From assembly GCA_038209775.1 (NCBI GenBank), contig JBBQXK010000003.1, positions 1-64,000 of the forward strand: 64,000 nt of DNA. Reading direction: 5' to 3'. Numbering within the stretch: position 1 is the stretch's first letter; every line of letters begins with the position of its first letter. The notes under the pieces were generated by a model. The model did no database searches and was not told the origin of the DNA. It saw only the letters and a list, made by a program, of their open reading frames with translations. Positions 41,492-52,711 of this stretch are shown in pieces. The translations under genes were made by a program, and so were the position numbers. The stretch is from JBBQXK01 sp038209775. GTDB taxonomy: Bacteria; Pseudomonadota; Alphaproteobacteria; Rhodobacterales; Rhodobacteraceae.

Positions 41492-42292
41492 ATGTGCCGT
41501 TGGGCCGCCTATGCGGGCAAGCCGATCTTCATGGACGAGGTCATCAGCCGTCCGAAACACTCGCTGATCCGGCAAAGCCATTGCGCCACGCAATGCCCCA
41601 CCGCGACCAACGCCGACGGCTTTGGTCTGGCCTGGTACGGCGAGCGGGAAGAGCCGGGCCTTTACCGCGACGTCTATCCGGCATGGTCCGACCCCAACCT
41701 GCGGGCGCTGACGGCGCATGTGCGGTCGGGGCTGTTTCTGGCGCATGTACGGGCATCAACCGGCACCGCGACCAGTCGCAACAATTGTCACCCGTTCACC
41801 GTGGGGCGGTGGAGTTTCATGCACAACGGCCAGATCGGCGGCTATGACACCTTCCGCCGCGATGCCGACATGATGATCCCCGACGCGCTTTACCCGCATC
41901 GCAAGGGGGCCACTGACAGCGAGGCGCTGTTTCTGGTGGCCTTGGCTGAGGGGCTGGACGATGACCCGCAAGGTGCCCTTGAACGCGCCATTGCGCGGTT
42001 CGAGGAACTGGGTCAGCAGCGGGGGCTTGGGCCGCAAGTGCGGTTGACCTGTGCGATGTCGGACGGGCGTTCGCTCTATGCCGCGCGCTATGCCAGTGAC
42101 GGGCAGGCGCCCACGCTCTATCACCGCTGGTCGGCCACCAATGGCGGGCGGGCGGTGGTGTCGGAACCTCTGGACCTGAGCGAACAGGATTGGGAGGCAG
42201 TGCCCGAGGGCAGTTTCTGCACGTTCAGGGACGGCGACCGCGATATCCGCGCCTTTGCGCCCGGAGTGGCACCTCTGGCACGCGCGTCCTAG
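41492..42292 (+). CDS. Class II glutamine amidotransferase, YafJ type
   Basis: 266 residues. The N-terminal MCRWAAYAG exposes Cys2 as the Ntn nucleophile after methionine removal. NADGFGLAWYG, LAHVRASTGTATSRNNCHPF and SFMHNGQIG are the standard glutaminase blocks. It is a stand-alone glutaminase domain whose partner reaction is unknown. The 101-base gap upstream holds no gene. Its stop overlaps the convergent ferredoxin-NADP reductase gene by 4 bases. Confidence 0.85.
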   Translation: MCRWAAYAGKPIFMDEVISRPKHSLIRQSHCATQCPTATNADGFGLAWYGEREEPGLYRDVYPAWSDPNLRALTAHVRSGLFLAHVRASTGTATSRNNCHPFTVGRWSFMHNGQIGGYDTFRRDADMMIPDALYPHRKGATDSEALFLVALAEGLDDDPQGALERAIARFEELGQQRGLGPQVRLTCAMSDGRSLYAARYASDGQAPTLYHRWSATNGGRAVVSEPLDLSEQDWEAVPEGSFCTFRDGDRDIRAFAPGVAPLARAS

Positions 42293-43113
42293 ATCCCATC
42301 GCCGACAAAGGCCTTTTCGACCACATACTCCTTGGGGTCCGAGTTTGCCCCCTCGCGCAGACCCCAGCCTTCAAGGATCGCCTTGACGTCCACGTTGAAC
42401 GCCAGACTGCCGCAGATCATCCCGCGGTCGGTTGCGGGGTTCATGGGGCCGGACAGATTTAGGTCTGAAAATACCTTTCCAGACAAAAGGTTGTCGGTCA
42501 CTCTTCCCATCAAGGGTGAAGGTTCCCGGGTGGTGGTGGGGTAGTACATCAACTTGCCGTCGGCCATCTCGCCGATCAGTTCGTCGTCTTTCAGCGACGC
42601 CACCAGTTGCCGCCCGTATTCCAGTTCCGCCACCTCGCGGCAGGTGTGCATCATGATGATCTGGTCATATTTCTCATAGGTATCGGGTTCGCGCATCAGG
42701 CTGGCAAAGGGGGCAAGTCCCGTGCCGGTCGCCAGAAACCACAACCGTTTGCCCGGCAACAATGCATCATGCACCAGCGTGCCCACGGGTTTGGGGCGCA
42801 GGATGATCTCGTCACCCGGTTTGATGTGCTGCAACCGGCTGGTCAGGGGGCCGTCGGGCACCTTGATCGAATAGAACTCCAGCTCATCATCCCAGGAAGG
42901 CGACGCGATGGAATAGGCGCGCAGCAAAGGTTTCCCGTTGTCGCCCTGAAGCCCGATCATCACAAACTCGCCCGACCGGAAGCGCAGTGTTTTCGGGCGG
43001 GTGACGCGGAACGAAAACAGCCGGTCGGTCCAGTGTGTGACGGACGTGACCGTCTGGGCGTCGGGCAGGTGGGGCTTGGCGGTGGCAACATTCATCGGGG
43101 CGGCTTCGGTCAT
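42289..43113 (-). CDS. fpr: Ferredoxin (flavodoxin)-NADP+ reductase
   Basis: 274 residues. The FAD-binding motif is RAYSIASPSW (about residues 65-74), followed by YSIKVPDGPLTSRLQHIKPGD. The NADP-binding part contains LWFLATGTGLAPFASLMRE and MICGSLAFN. This is the bacterial FPR type known from Rhodobacter capsulatus. It is the last gene of the cys cluster and could supply reduced ferredoxin for sulfite reduction, or serve oxidative stress defence as the family does elsewhere. A 48-base gap with a small GGGGG-AAA-CCCCC hairpin separates it from the DUF934 gene. Confidence 0.92.
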   Translation of the reverse strand: MTEAAPMNVATAKPHLPDAQTVTSVTHWTDRLFSFRVTRPKTLRFRSGEFVMIGLQGDNGKPLLRAYSIASPSWDDELEFYSIKVPDGPLTSRLQHIKPGDEIILRPKPVGTLVHDALLPGKRLWFLATGTGLAPFASLMREPDTYEKYDQIIMMHTCREVAELEYGRQLVASLKDDELIGEMADGKLMYYPTTTREPSPLMGRVTDNLLSGKVFSDLNLSGPMNPATDRGMICGSLAFNVDVKAILEGWGLREGANSDPKEYVVEKAFVGDGI

Positions 43114-43161
43114 GGGGATGCTTTCGCGGGAATAGGGCAGGGCCGGGCCGGGGGAAACCCC

Positions 43162-43569
43162 CTAGCCGCGCAGACGGGCCTGATAATTGTGCGCCTGCCA
43201 GTCGGCGCGGAACTGCCACTGGGCTGCGGGTTGGCGCAGGGCAAGGTCGTCGGGAATTTCCACCTCGTCAAAGCCCACACGGCGGGCCATCGTGTATTGG
43301 TCGGCGATCACCGGGCCATAGGCGCGCAGACGGCCCGTGTATCCCATCTCGCGCAGGCGCCGCGCGATGGTAAAGGCGCGACCGTCGTTGAAGGCGGGGA
43401 AAGCCACGCGGATCAGGTGCAGCGTTTCCAGATGGTCGCGCAGGGCGGCCGGGTCGTCGGTGTTGGCCAGATCGACGGCCCCCTTATGGTCCGCCACATC
43501 GGGCAGCGGCACAAAGCCTGCGTTCCAGCCTTCTGGGGCAAAGCCCGCATCGGTCACGATCACGCTCAT
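43162..43569 (-). CDS. DUF934 family protein linked to sulfite reduction
   Basis: 135 residues. DUF934 proteins are regularly found after cysI/cysH in proteobacteria and are assumed to help assimilatory sulfite reduction, but the biochemical role is unknown. The sequence LIRVAFPAFNDGRAFTIARRLRE and GRLRAYGPVIADQYTMARRVGFDEVEI is the conserved core. ATG 43569 overlaps the cysH stop by 4 bases. It ends in a Trp/Gln-rich tail (WQFRADWQAHNYQARLRG). Confidence 0.85.
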   Translation of the reverse strand: MSVIVTDAGFAPEGWNAGFVPLPDVADHKGAVDLANTDDPAALRDHLETLHLIRVAFPAFNDGRAFTIARRLREMGYTGRLRAYGPVIADQYTMARRVGFDEVEIPDDLALRQPAAQWQFRADWQAHNYQARLRG

Positions 43570-44304
43570 GCCGCGTTCTCCTGGGGTGCGCGCACCGCGC
43601 GGCCGTTGATGAAGTGGATGCCGCATTCGACCTTTGACGTGTTCCGCCAGCGGCCTGCACGGGGATCTTCACCCTCGGCCACCGGGCTGGTGCAGGGCGC
43701 ACAGCCGATGGACGGGTAGCCCTTGGCGACCAGCGGATGGCGCGGCAGGCGGTTGTTGACCATGTAATCCTCGATATCCTCGCGGCCCCAATGGGCCAGC
43801 GGGTTGACCTTGATGCGCGTCTCGCCCTCGGCCTCAAAGAACTCGACGGCGCTGCGGCCATTGCCCTGAAACCGCTTGCGCCCGGTGATCCAGCCGTCGA
43901 ACGGCTTCAGCGCGCGTTCCAGCGGTTCCACCTTGCGGATGTTGCAGCAGGCGTCGGTGTTGAACTGGTGCAGCGTGCTGTCGGGGTCATCGAACGCCAA
44001 CCGGGGGGCCGCAGCGCGGATGGTGCGAACGTCGCACAGGGGCAGGCTGTCGGCCAGTTGGCGCTGATACTCCAGCGTCTCGGGGAACAGCATGCGGGTG
44101 TCGATGAACAGCACGGGCGTCTCGGGGGCGATGACCGACACCAGATGCAACAGCACCACCGATTCCGCGCCAAACGACGACACCAGCGCCACCCGGCCCA
44201 GATCATCATCCTTCAACGCATGGTCCAGCACCGCCGTCGCCGAGTGGTGGCGATAGCGGGCGTTCAGCGCGGCGACCCGCTCGGCCACCGCACCCCTGTG
44301 CAGG

Positions 44305-44315
<11 letters not shown>
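43566..44315 (-). CDS. cysH: Adenylylsulfate (APS) reductase, CysH family with iron-sulfur motif
   Basis: 249 residues. It reduces APS to sulfite with thioredoxin. The fold motif is VALVSSFGAESVVLLHLV. Two cysteine pairs, ACCNIRKVEPL and GCAPCTSPV, form the CC...CxxC motif that binds a 4Fe-4S cluster in APS reductases and is missing in PAPS reductases. The catalytic Cys is in KVECGIHF. The start at 44315 overlaps the end of cysI by 11 bases; an upstream ATG at 44336 is possible. Confidence 0.93.
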
Positions 44316-45967
<1,652 letters not shown>

Positions 45968-45975
<8 letters not shown>

Positions 45976-46270
45976 GATCGACCTGCTTGCCATGGGCATA
46001 GTTGGAGGGGCCGCGCGTGCGGAATTCCTCGCGGAAGTGGACGGGTTCGGGGCCGTTCGGGCCAAGTTTCGCATCGGCCAGATAAACGCCGACCACAACC
46101 AGTTTCTGCGCGGCCCCGTGCAGCAGGCGCATCTGTGCATGCGCCTCGTCCTCGATCAGTTCCGCCTCGTGGTGCATGCGGGTCCAGCGGTCATCGGGTG
46201 TCAGGTACACGACATCGCCCAGACGCAGGTCATTGGCGGTGACAACCTTTGGCGTGAAACGGCGGCTCAT
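45968..46270 (-). CDS. DUF2849 family protein
   Basis: 100 residues, starting MSRRFTPKVVTANDLRLGDVVYL, then WTRMHHEAELIEDEAHAQMRLL. DUF2849 genes are found beside cysI in alphaproteobacteria; a role in siroheme or sulfite metabolism is assumed, not proven. It is the first gene of the operon on the minus strand and starts 138 bases from the divergent Lrp gene. Confidence 0.85.
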
Positions 46271-46291
46271 GGTGGACTCCGTGCTTTTCAA

Positions 46292-46326
46292 GGCCCCAAT
46301 ATAGGACAAAGTTCCATATCGGGGCC
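46292..46326. promoter_or_regulatory. Long imperfect dyad in the cys/lrp intergenic region
   Basis: GGCCCCAATATAGGA (46292-46306) and TTCCATATCGGGGCC (46312-46326) pair at 12 of 15 positions around CAAAG. It lies between the DUF2849 start (46270) and the lrp start (46409). Lrp-type regulators bind such extended AT-centred dyads, so this is a plausible site for the adjacent regulator. Confidence 0.55.
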
Positions 46327-46408
46327 AGTGGCCCTTGCGGATAAGAACGTCTGTTCCGATACTACGGCCCGTCGGGACAGTGTTCCCGCGAAACGGGGAG
46401 TTGCGCGA

Positions 46409-46870
46409 ATGGCCGTCCGGCTGGATGAGATGGACCGGAAAATCCTTGCCGAACTGCAGGTCGACGCCAGCCAGTCGCTGGACGAGATTGCGCGCAAGGT
46501 GGGGTCGTCCAAGACCCCTGTCTGGAACCGCATCAAGCGGATGCGCGAGGCGGGGGTGATCCTGCGCCAGACCGCGATCCTTGATCCCGATGCCTTGGGG
46601 CTGGAGGCGTGTTTCTTCGTGCTGATCCGCACATCGGAACACGAGGCCGAGTGGCAGCGCCGGTTCCTGAAGGCGCTGCAGGAACGGCCCGAGGTGCTGG
46701 AGGCGCATCGGCTGGCGGGGGACATCGACTATATCCTGAAGGTGCGGGTCAGGAATGCGCGGGCCTATGACACTTTCTATCAGGCGCTGATTTCCGAGGT
46801 ACGTATCTACAACGTGACGGCGTTGTTGAGCATGGAAGAGATCAAGGCGACGACGATGCTGCCATTGTAG
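46409..46870 (+). CDS. Lrp/AsnC family regulator, probable regulator of the cys operon
   Basis: 153 residues. The N-terminal winged helix-turn-helix is LDEMDRKILAELQVDASQSLDEIARKVGSSKTPVWNRI (residues about 5-42). The RAM effector domain follows, with AGDIDYILKVRVRNARAYDTFYQ. GGGGAG lies before ATG 46409. It diverges from DUF2849-cysI-cysH-DUF934-fpr, the usual place for the regulator of that cluster in Rhodobacterales, so control of sulfur assimilation is likely but inferred from position. Confidence 0.88.
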   Translation: MAVRLDEMDRKILAELQVDASQSLDEIARKVGSSKTPVWNRIKRMREAGVILRQTAILDPDALGLEACFFVLIRTSEHEAEWQRRFLKALQERPEVLEAHRLAGDIDYILKVRVRNARAYDTFYQALISEVRIYNVTALLSMEEIKATTMLPL

Positions 46871-46888
46871 GGGGACCAAGGGCAATCC

Positions 46889-49591
46889 TTACCGCGCATC
46901 CGAGCAATAGAACTCTCGTATGCTGCTGCTGCCATAGACCGAACGCACGGACATCAGACCAGAACGTCGGTCCAAACCGATAACAACGAACGTCCCGACA
47001 GACTTGCGTTTCAGAAAGGCCGAAATCAAGTCAATCTCGACTTGTTTTCCTTGATAGATTCCCGGGCATCTGTCGGCGTTCGCGGCCTGATTGGCGGCGG
47101 CGGCCTGCGCGGCGCGCAGCGCCTCTGCTGCGGCCTGCGCCTGGGCCTGATCCGCCGCGCGCGCGGCCGCCTCACGCGCAAACCGGTCCTGCTCGGCCTG
47201 TTTTGCCGCCGTCTTTGCCGCCGCCTCTGCCACCTTCGCGCGGTCTTCTGCCGCCTTCAGCGCGGCGGCCTGCGAAGCCGCCTGATCCGCCGCGCGCTCT
47301 TCCATCGTCTGCAGGTCGGCCAGGGCGGTCAGGCGGTTGGCGGCGTCGATGGCCAGGTCGTCGTCGGGAAAGCGGGTCATGATTTCGGTATACAATCTGC
47401 GCGCCCGCACCCGGTCGCCGCTGGTGTCGAGTTGCACGGCGGTCAGGTACATGACGCGCGGCTTGTCCGAGGTCAGGGCCTTGGCAAGGTCGCAATCAAC
47501 GCCGGCCTCTGGCCGGTTCATCGACGCCCCCAAGGTGCGGATCGCAGCGCAATCGCCCAACGCCATTGCAGCATCGAAAGCACTTTCGTTGGCCTGCCGT
47601 TGCACGCGTTCCCGGCAGACGGCGACCTTTTGCTTACCTTCGCCCATCTGCAATGAAACGTCGGCAGCCTTGTCACAATTCAGCGCAGCCAGGGCACTGT
47701 TCAGTTCCATCCGTTGTTGGCGCAGCAGCTTTGCCGCTTCGCAATCAGACTGCCGGTCTGCCAGCCGGACGCCGAACCGCAGACGGTCATACGCAACGCA
47801 CTGCCCTTTGACAAAGATCTGATCGGCCAAAGCGGCCATTTTCATCTCTTCACGCTGGCGGTCATTCGGCCTTGCAAATGGCGGCAGTCCCGCAGGCTTG
47901 GGGCGGGCCTTCCTGGCAAGGGCGGCGGCAGTATCCGGCGCCCAAAGCGCAAACCGCCCATTGTCAAAGGAAATTGCCAGCGTACTTCCGTCGGCCAGAA
48001 AAACAGCGCGGTTGATGGTGGCGTCGCCCATGTTCCATTCGGCTGCCGTCTGCAGGTCGGGCAGGGTGACGATCACGATCTTGCCCTGCATGCCGACCAC
48101 CGCGCTGCGGTTATCCGGGGCGACCGAAACCGAGGCCAGACGCAACGCAGGCATCGGCATGCTGCGAACCGGAATGTCTGTGCCGGTCAGGTCCATCAGG
48201 TAGGCGTCATTGGTTTTCGATACGGCCAGAAATCTGGTGCCATCGCCAGTCATGGCCACGTTGTTGAACCCGTCTGACGAGTGGGCCGAAAGGCCCTTGA
48301 TCCTGACCAGCGCCCTGTCCAAGACAGCGATCTGGCCGGTTGTATCCGCTATTCCGATCTGCCCCTGACCGTTCGCCGCCATGTCCGCGATCTTCGCAGA
48401 TCCGAACGGGGCCGAGCGCAATAGCCGACCGTCGGCCGTTGAATGCACACTGATTTGCCCGGACCAATCACCGATCACGACCTCCGAGGGTGATAGAAAC
48501 GCAGCCTCAAGGGGCCTTGCGCCGCCCTTTTCTCGCTGGATGCTGCCCTTGAACCGCCCGTCGCGGGTGTCGAAGAGTTCAACACCGTTTTCCTGTACCA
48601 ACGCCAGAAGCATGCCGTCGGGGGAAAACTCGGCATCCGTGTAGCGGCCAACCCTGAGCTTGCCCAGCACCTGCCCCGTCTCAAGATTGTAGATTGTGGC
48701 AGGGCCGCTTTCCTTGTCCTGCACCACGGCTATCCGGCGGTCGGGTGACGCCGAGAAGTAACCGGCACCGTTGTCCGCCAGCACCAACACTTCGCGCGGA
48801 CCCTCTGCCTCGGTCTTCTTCATGAACACAATCTCGGAGGATGCGGTGCCATCCCGGGAATTGGCCCAGATCGTCTTGTCACCCTTGACGGTCGGCCGGC
48901 GGCAGCCGTCGGCGTCGGGGTTTGTCGGGAACTGCATGCAGACCTCACCGCCCGACAATGTGTAGCTACCGGTGAACCGCTTGCCAGAGCCGAACACGAA
49001 ATCGATGCTGCCGTCATTTGCCAGTTGCGCAAACCACGCCTCGCGGTCCTTCAGCGTCCGCCCGACGATGAGGTGACCGGCCCATTGCGCCACATCGTCA
49101 ACAAGGCTGTCCTGATTGACCTCGACCCGGCCGGCAAAGGAATACACCAATTGCGACGACCCGCGATGTTCGTCAGTTGTGGTTTTTGACCACGTCACCG
49201 CGCCGTCCTTGCGATGCAGGGTCACTGTCATCCAGTCCAGTCCACGCCCATTTTCGGGCGCCCTTTTGCACACCTCGTCAGCGGGCTTGTCTGGGTTCAG
49301 GCCGGTGAAGCACAGAATGACGGCGTCGATTGTTCGCCATTTTCCTGTTGTTTGCTTGCCGTTCGCATTGTGGAAATACGCCGTGCGGTCACGGTCGAGG
49401 TAAATGCTGAAAACTGAAGAGCCGTCGCGCGTCGCCGCGACCATCGTGCGACCGACCATTGCGTTCAGCGTCATGCCACGGGCGTTCAGTTCGAAATCGG
49501 GGTCAGCCTGTGATTGCGTGCCGAGAATACCAAGGACCAGAACCAGGACCGCACCAAACAAACGCACTGCAACCATTGCTACACCCTTCAT
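46889..49591 (-). CDS. Large exported protein: duplicated N-domain, beta-propeller, Ala-rich coiled coil
   Basis: 900 residues. The N-terminus MKGVAMVAVRLFGAVLVLVLGILG is a signal peptide or anchor. Residues about 40-130 and 170-250 look like two copies of one domain: both begin VGRT, contain a G-(K/R)-(W/F)-T-type core and a C...P..D..C/R element (CFTGLNPDKPADEVC; CMQFPTNPDADGC). Residues about 270-570 hold WD40/propeller-like strands (YFSASPDRRIAVVQD, DAEFSPDGMLLALVQ, RAVFLADGSTLAISF). A cysteine-containing helical region (600-740) leads to an Ala/Gln/Glu-rich coiled coil (about 755-840), and a C-terminal domain with two Cys ends the protein. It is probably periplasmic. It lies 47 bases after the P450 gene. 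I do not know a protein with this layout. Confidence 0.75.
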   Translation of the reverse strand: MKGVAMVAVRLFGAVLVLVLGILGTQSQADPDFELNARGMTLNAMVGRTMVAATRDGSSVFSIYLDRDRTAYFHNANGKQTTGKWRTIDAVILCFTGLNPDKPADEVCKRAPENGRGLDWMTVTLHRKDGAVTWSKTTTDEHRGSSQLVYSFAGRVEVNQDSLVDDVAQWAGHLIVGRTLKDREAWFAQLANDGSIDFVFGSGKRFTGSYTLSGGEVCMQFPTNPDADGCRRPTVKGDKTIWANSRDGTASSEIVFMKKTEAEGPREVLVLADNGAGYFSASPDRRIAVVQDKESGPATIYNLETGQVLGKLRVGRYTDAEFSPDGMLLALVQENGVELFDTRDGRFKGSIQREKGGARPLEAAFLSPSEVVIGDWSGQISVHSTADGRLLRSAPFGSAKIADMAANGQGQIGIADTTGQIAVLDRALVRIKGLSAHSSDGFNNVAMTGDGTRFLAVSKTNDAYLMDLTGTDIPVRSMPMPALRLASVSVAPDNRSAVVGMQGKIVIVTLPDLQTAAEWNMGDATINRAVFLADGSTLAISFDNGRFALWAPDTAAALARKARPKPAGLPPFARPNDRQREEMKMAALADQIFVKGQCVAYDRLRFGVRLADRQSDCEAAKLLRQQRMELNSALAALNCDKAADVSLQMGEGKQKVAVCRERVQRQANESAFDAAMALGDCAAIRTLGASMNRPEAGVDCDLAKALTSDKPRVMYLTAVQLDTSGDRVRARRLYTEIMTRFPDDDLAIDAANRLTALADLQTMEERAADQAASQAAALKAAEDRAKVAEAAAKTAAKQAEQDRFAREAAARAADQAQAQAAAEALRAAQAAAANQAANADRCPGIYQGKQVEIDLISAFLKRKSVGTFVVIGLDRRSGLMSVRSVYGSSSIREFYCSDAR

Positions 49592-49638
49592 ATCCCTGCA
49601 AAACTATCCCAAAGCAATCTCGCCCTGACAAGCGGAAT

Positions 49639-50832
49639 TTACCGCGATGCGCGCGAAGAGATATTCAGGCTGGACAAGCCATGGAAATGGTAGACGTCAC
49701 CGTACCGGGGCACTTGCGCCAGGGCGATGTCCGGCAGCCGTTCGAACAGGATCGGCAGTGCCGTCACCAATTCAAGCCGTGCCAGCGGCGCACCCACACA
49801 GAAATGCAGGCCCGCGCCGAAACTGGCGTGGGGTCTGGCTGGTCTGGCGGGGTCAAAGGCGTGGGCGCGGTCCCAAATATCCGGGTCGCGGTTGGCGGCG
49901 GCAAGCAGCAGCGCCACGCGGTCACCCCGTTGGAAGGTCTGGCCCGACACCGTCACATCCTCATAGACCCAGCGGGTGAACATGTGCAGCGCGGGGTCAA
50001 AGCGCAGGATTTCCTCGACCGTGGCCGCGATGGCATCCGGGGCAAGGGCGGCGTGGGGCGTCCGGGTTTCCAGCAGCGTCTTGACGCCATTGCCAATGGT
50101 GTGGACCGTCGCCTCGTGGCCGGCGTTCAGGAGCAGGATGCAGGTCGTGATCAACTCGTCCGTGGTCAGCCGCTCTCCCTCGGCCTCGGCGGCGATCAGG
50201 TGGGTGATGAGGTCGTCGGCGGGTTTCGCGCGGCGGTCAGCGACATAGCCGCGCAGGAAGGCCGTGAAATCCTGTGCGGCAGTAACGGCGCGATCTTCAG
50301 TGTCCCTGGTGCGGCCCGCCTGATACATGCCGACCATCGCGTTTGACCAGCGCAAGAGGTCAGGGGCCATGGTCTCGGGCACACCCAGCAGACGGGCGAT
50401 GATGATGACCGGCAGTTGCGTGGCGAAGGTCGGCAACAGGTCAAACGGGCCGTCCGGCAACGCGTCGATCAGGCTGTGGCTGAGGGTGGCAATCTCGGGC
50501 GCAAGGGCCGCGATGCGGCGCGAGGTAAAGGCGCGCAGGACAAGGTTGCGCAGGCGGGTGTGGCGGGGCGGCTCCAGTTCCAGCATCGAATGCGCCTCGA
50601 CCGCGTAGAACGGGGCGAGGTGCGAGGCAATGACGGGCGCATGTTCCGGCGGTGCCTCGCGACCAAACCGGCGGTCGCGGAAGATGGCGTTGACGGCTGT
50701 GGCGTTGCCGGTGCAGGGCATGGCGTAATCGGTCCAGAGGAAGAAGGTGCCGACTGCGCGGGCGTGTTCATAAAACGGGTAGGGGTTTTGCACAAAGGCG
50801 GGGTCGGTCGGCCGTTGGCTCAGGCTTTCCAT
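49639..50832 (-). CDS. Cytochrome P450
   Basis: 397 residues, a soluble bacterial P450. The heme-binding loop FGAGLHFCVGAPLARLE has axial Cys345, the I-helix is LLLNAGHEATVHTIGN (acid-Thr pair at 240-242), and ExxR is E274-I-L-R277. The family is close to CYP107-like soluble monooxygenases, but the substrate is unknown. No ferredoxin gene adjoins, so redox partners come from elsewhere. The start overlaps the stop of the DMT gene by 13 bases. Confidence 0.92.
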   Translation of the reverse strand: MESLSQRPTDPAFVQNPYPFYEHARAVGTFFLWTDYAMPCTGNATAVNAIFRDRRFGREAPPEHAPVIASHLAPFYAVEAHSMLELEPPRHTRLRNLVLRAFTSRRIAALAPEIATLSHSLIDALPDGPFDLLPTFATQLPVIIIARLLGVPETMAPDLLRWSNAMVGMYQAGRTRDTEDRAVTAAQDFTAFLRGYVADRRAKPADDLITHLIAAEAEGERLTTDELITTCILLLNAGHEATVHTIGNGVKTLLETRTPHAALAPDAIAATVEEILRFDPALHMFTRWVYEDVTVSGQTFQRGDRVALLLAAANRDPDIWDRAHAFDPARPARPHASFGAGLHFCVGAPLARLELVTALPILFERLPDIALAQVPRYGDVYHFHGLSSLNISSRASR

Positions 50833-51746
50833 CGCGGAACCCGGATCATGCCTTGGGCCACAAGAACGCCCAGCACCACCACCGCCGCCCCCATGGCGCG
50901 CTGCCAGTCCCACAGGCCCCCCGCCACAAACACCACCAGCATGACATAGAAAGAGGCCGTGTTCATGTGCAGGCTGGCGATGCCGATGCCCAGCCTTGCG
51001 ACGGCAGTGATCCACAGGACCTGGCTGATCGCCATGGCACCGATGCCAAAGGCGGCAAGGGCCGCATATTCGCGCCAACCCAGTGCAGACCAGTCGCCCA
51101 TCGGCATGCCGAAAGCCGCCCCTGCCATCACAAACACCAGCGTGACCAGCGCCCCGCCGGTGACCGTCGCCGCCGTGCGGCCAAGGGCGGACATGCCGGG
51201 CATCTTGGTGACCGTCGCGCGTGAGGCCGAGGTGAAGCACAGAGCGGCCCCGAAGGCCGCAAGCGCCCCGGCGCCAAGCGCCACGCCGCCCCGCGACCAG
51301 TCCAGTGCCAAGAGGCCGCCCGCCACGCCCAGCACAAGCCCGACCAGCATCGACCAGGTCAGTCGCCGCCCGTCGAACACACATTCCAGCGCCAGCCCAA
51401 TGATCGGCGTCGAGGCCGAAATCACCGCCACAGTGACGGCGTCGGTCCGCGCCTGCGCATAGACCAGCAACAGCCCGCCCACGCCGAGGCCGATACCGCC
51501 AACCAGAAACGCCGCCCCCCATGGCGTGCGGCGAAACGGGCCGAACCCCTCGACCAGCCACCAAATGGGCAGGATCGCCAGCATAGCCAGCGTGATGCGC
51601 GCGGCCCCAAGCGGCATCGGCGGCAACAGCGGCGTCAGAAGGTCGGCGGCTGCCAGCCCGACGGCCCAGGTCAGCATCGAGGCCATGCAGATCAGGTTTG
51701 CGGTCAGCACACCCCGGGGGGCCGTAAGCGATGGGGTGTCGGTCAT
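50820..51746 (-). CDS. EamA-family drug/metabolite transporter
   Basis: 308 residues, ten membrane helices in two EamA repeats, for example TANLICMASMLTWAVGLAAADLL and AAVVVLGVLVAQGMI at the end. Substrate unknown. ATG 51746 follows tpiA on the same strand after 82 bases, and its 3' end overlaps the P450 start by 13 bases. The coupling with the P450 suggests export of a compound the P450 modifies, but this is inference from arrangement only. Confidence 0.85.
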   Translation of the reverse strand: MTDTPSLTAPRGVLTANLICMASMLTWAVGLAAADLLTPLLPPMPLGAARITLAMLAILPIWWLVEGFGPFRRTPWGAAFLVGGIGLGVGGLLLVYAQARTDAVTVAVISASTPIIGLALECVFDGRRLTWSMLVGLVLGVAGGLLALDWSRGGVALGAGALAAFGAALCFTSASRATVTKMPGMSALGRTAATVTGGALVTLVFVMAGAAFGMPMGDWSALGWREYAALAAFGIGAMAISQVLWITAVARLGIGIASLHMNTASFYVMLVVFVAGGLWDWQRAMGAAVVVLGVLVAQGMIRVPRWKA

Positions 51747-51828
51747 GATGAAGCCAGACTGCCCCGGCCCCCGCCGCACCGCTGTGCCCGTTGCGACATC
51801 GGGTGCCGTTCCCGCGCCAACGGTTCGT

Positions 51829-52590
51829 TCAGGCCGCGTCCAAAGCCTGCACGATCTTGCTGAAATCGGCGGCCTTGAGGCTGGCCCCGCCGACCAGTGC
51901 GCCATCGACATTGGGCAGCGCAAAGATTTCGGCCGCGTTCGACGGCTTGACCGACCCGCCGTACAAAAGCCGCATCTCCTGCCCCGCCTCGCCGAACCGC
52001 GCGACCAGCGCGGTGCGCAGAAAGGCATGTACCTCGGCAATCTCGTCGTTGGTGGGGGTCAGGCCGGTGCCGATGGCCCAGACGGGTTCATAAGCGATGA
52101 TAAGCGCATCCTTTGGCTTGATCTCGGGCGGAAAGGATGTGGGCAAGGAGCCTTCCAGTTGCCCGCCCACCACCTCCAGCGTGCGCCCCGCCTGCCGTTC
52201 CGCAAGCGTCTCGCCCAGGCACAGGATCACCCGCATCCATTCGGCAAAACCCGCCATCGCCTTGGCGCGGACGATGATATCGGTTTCGCGGTGGTCGGTG
52301 CGGCGTTCGGAATGGCCGACGATCACGAACGACGCCCCCGCTTCGCGCAGCATCGCGGCAGAGATATCGCCGGTATGGGCGCCTGCGGTCTTGGGATGAC
52401 AGTCCTGCCCGCCCACCTGCACCGATGACCCCATGGCAATCTCGCCCATCCGGTGGATCAGGGTTGCGGGCGCACAAAGCACGATATCGGTGCGCTTGGG
52501 CGCGGGGGCGGCGTCGATCAGGGCGCGCACCTCGTCCAGATCATCGCCGGTGCCGTTCATCTTCCAGTTGCCTGCCGCCAGTTTGCGCAT
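51829..52590 (-). CDS. tpiA: Triosephosphate isomerase
   Basis: 253 residues. It interconverts dihydroxyacetone phosphate and glyceraldehyde 3-phosphate. The active-site Lys is in AGNWKMNG, the electrophilic His in VGHSERR, and the base Glu in AYEPVWAIGTG; the phosphate loop is YGGSVKPSNA. ATG 52590 gives the normal MRKLAAGNWKMN start. It is not linked to other glycolytic genes here; eno lies 7 kb away. Confidence 0.96.
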   Translation of the reverse strand: MRKLAAGNWKMNGTGDDLDEVRALIDAAPAPKRTDIVLCAPATLIHRMGEIAMGSSVQVGGQDCHPKTAGAHTGDISAAMLREAGASFVIVGHSERRTDHRETDIIVRAKAMAGFAEWMRVILCLGETLAERQAGRTLEVVGGQLEGSLPTSFPPEIKPKDALIIAYEPVWAIGTGLTPTNDEIAEVHAFLRTALVARFGEAGQEMRLLYGGSVKPSNAAEIFALPNVDGALVGGASLKAADFSKIVQALDAA

Positions 52591-52711
52591 CGGTCCCTCC
52601 ACCTGCATCGCCCCCGACCCTAGACGAGGCTGCGGCGCGGCGGAAGGGTTTCGCGTTCGTGGTCAGAAGATACGGGCCATCGCTTCGTGTCTGGCGGCAG
52701 GTTCGCGGCGA

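Noticed and set aside
43150..43162. GGGGG-AAA-CCCCC hairpin between the DUF934 gene and fpr
   Set aside because: Short and without the ATATTT tail, so not included in the repeat family or called a terminator.
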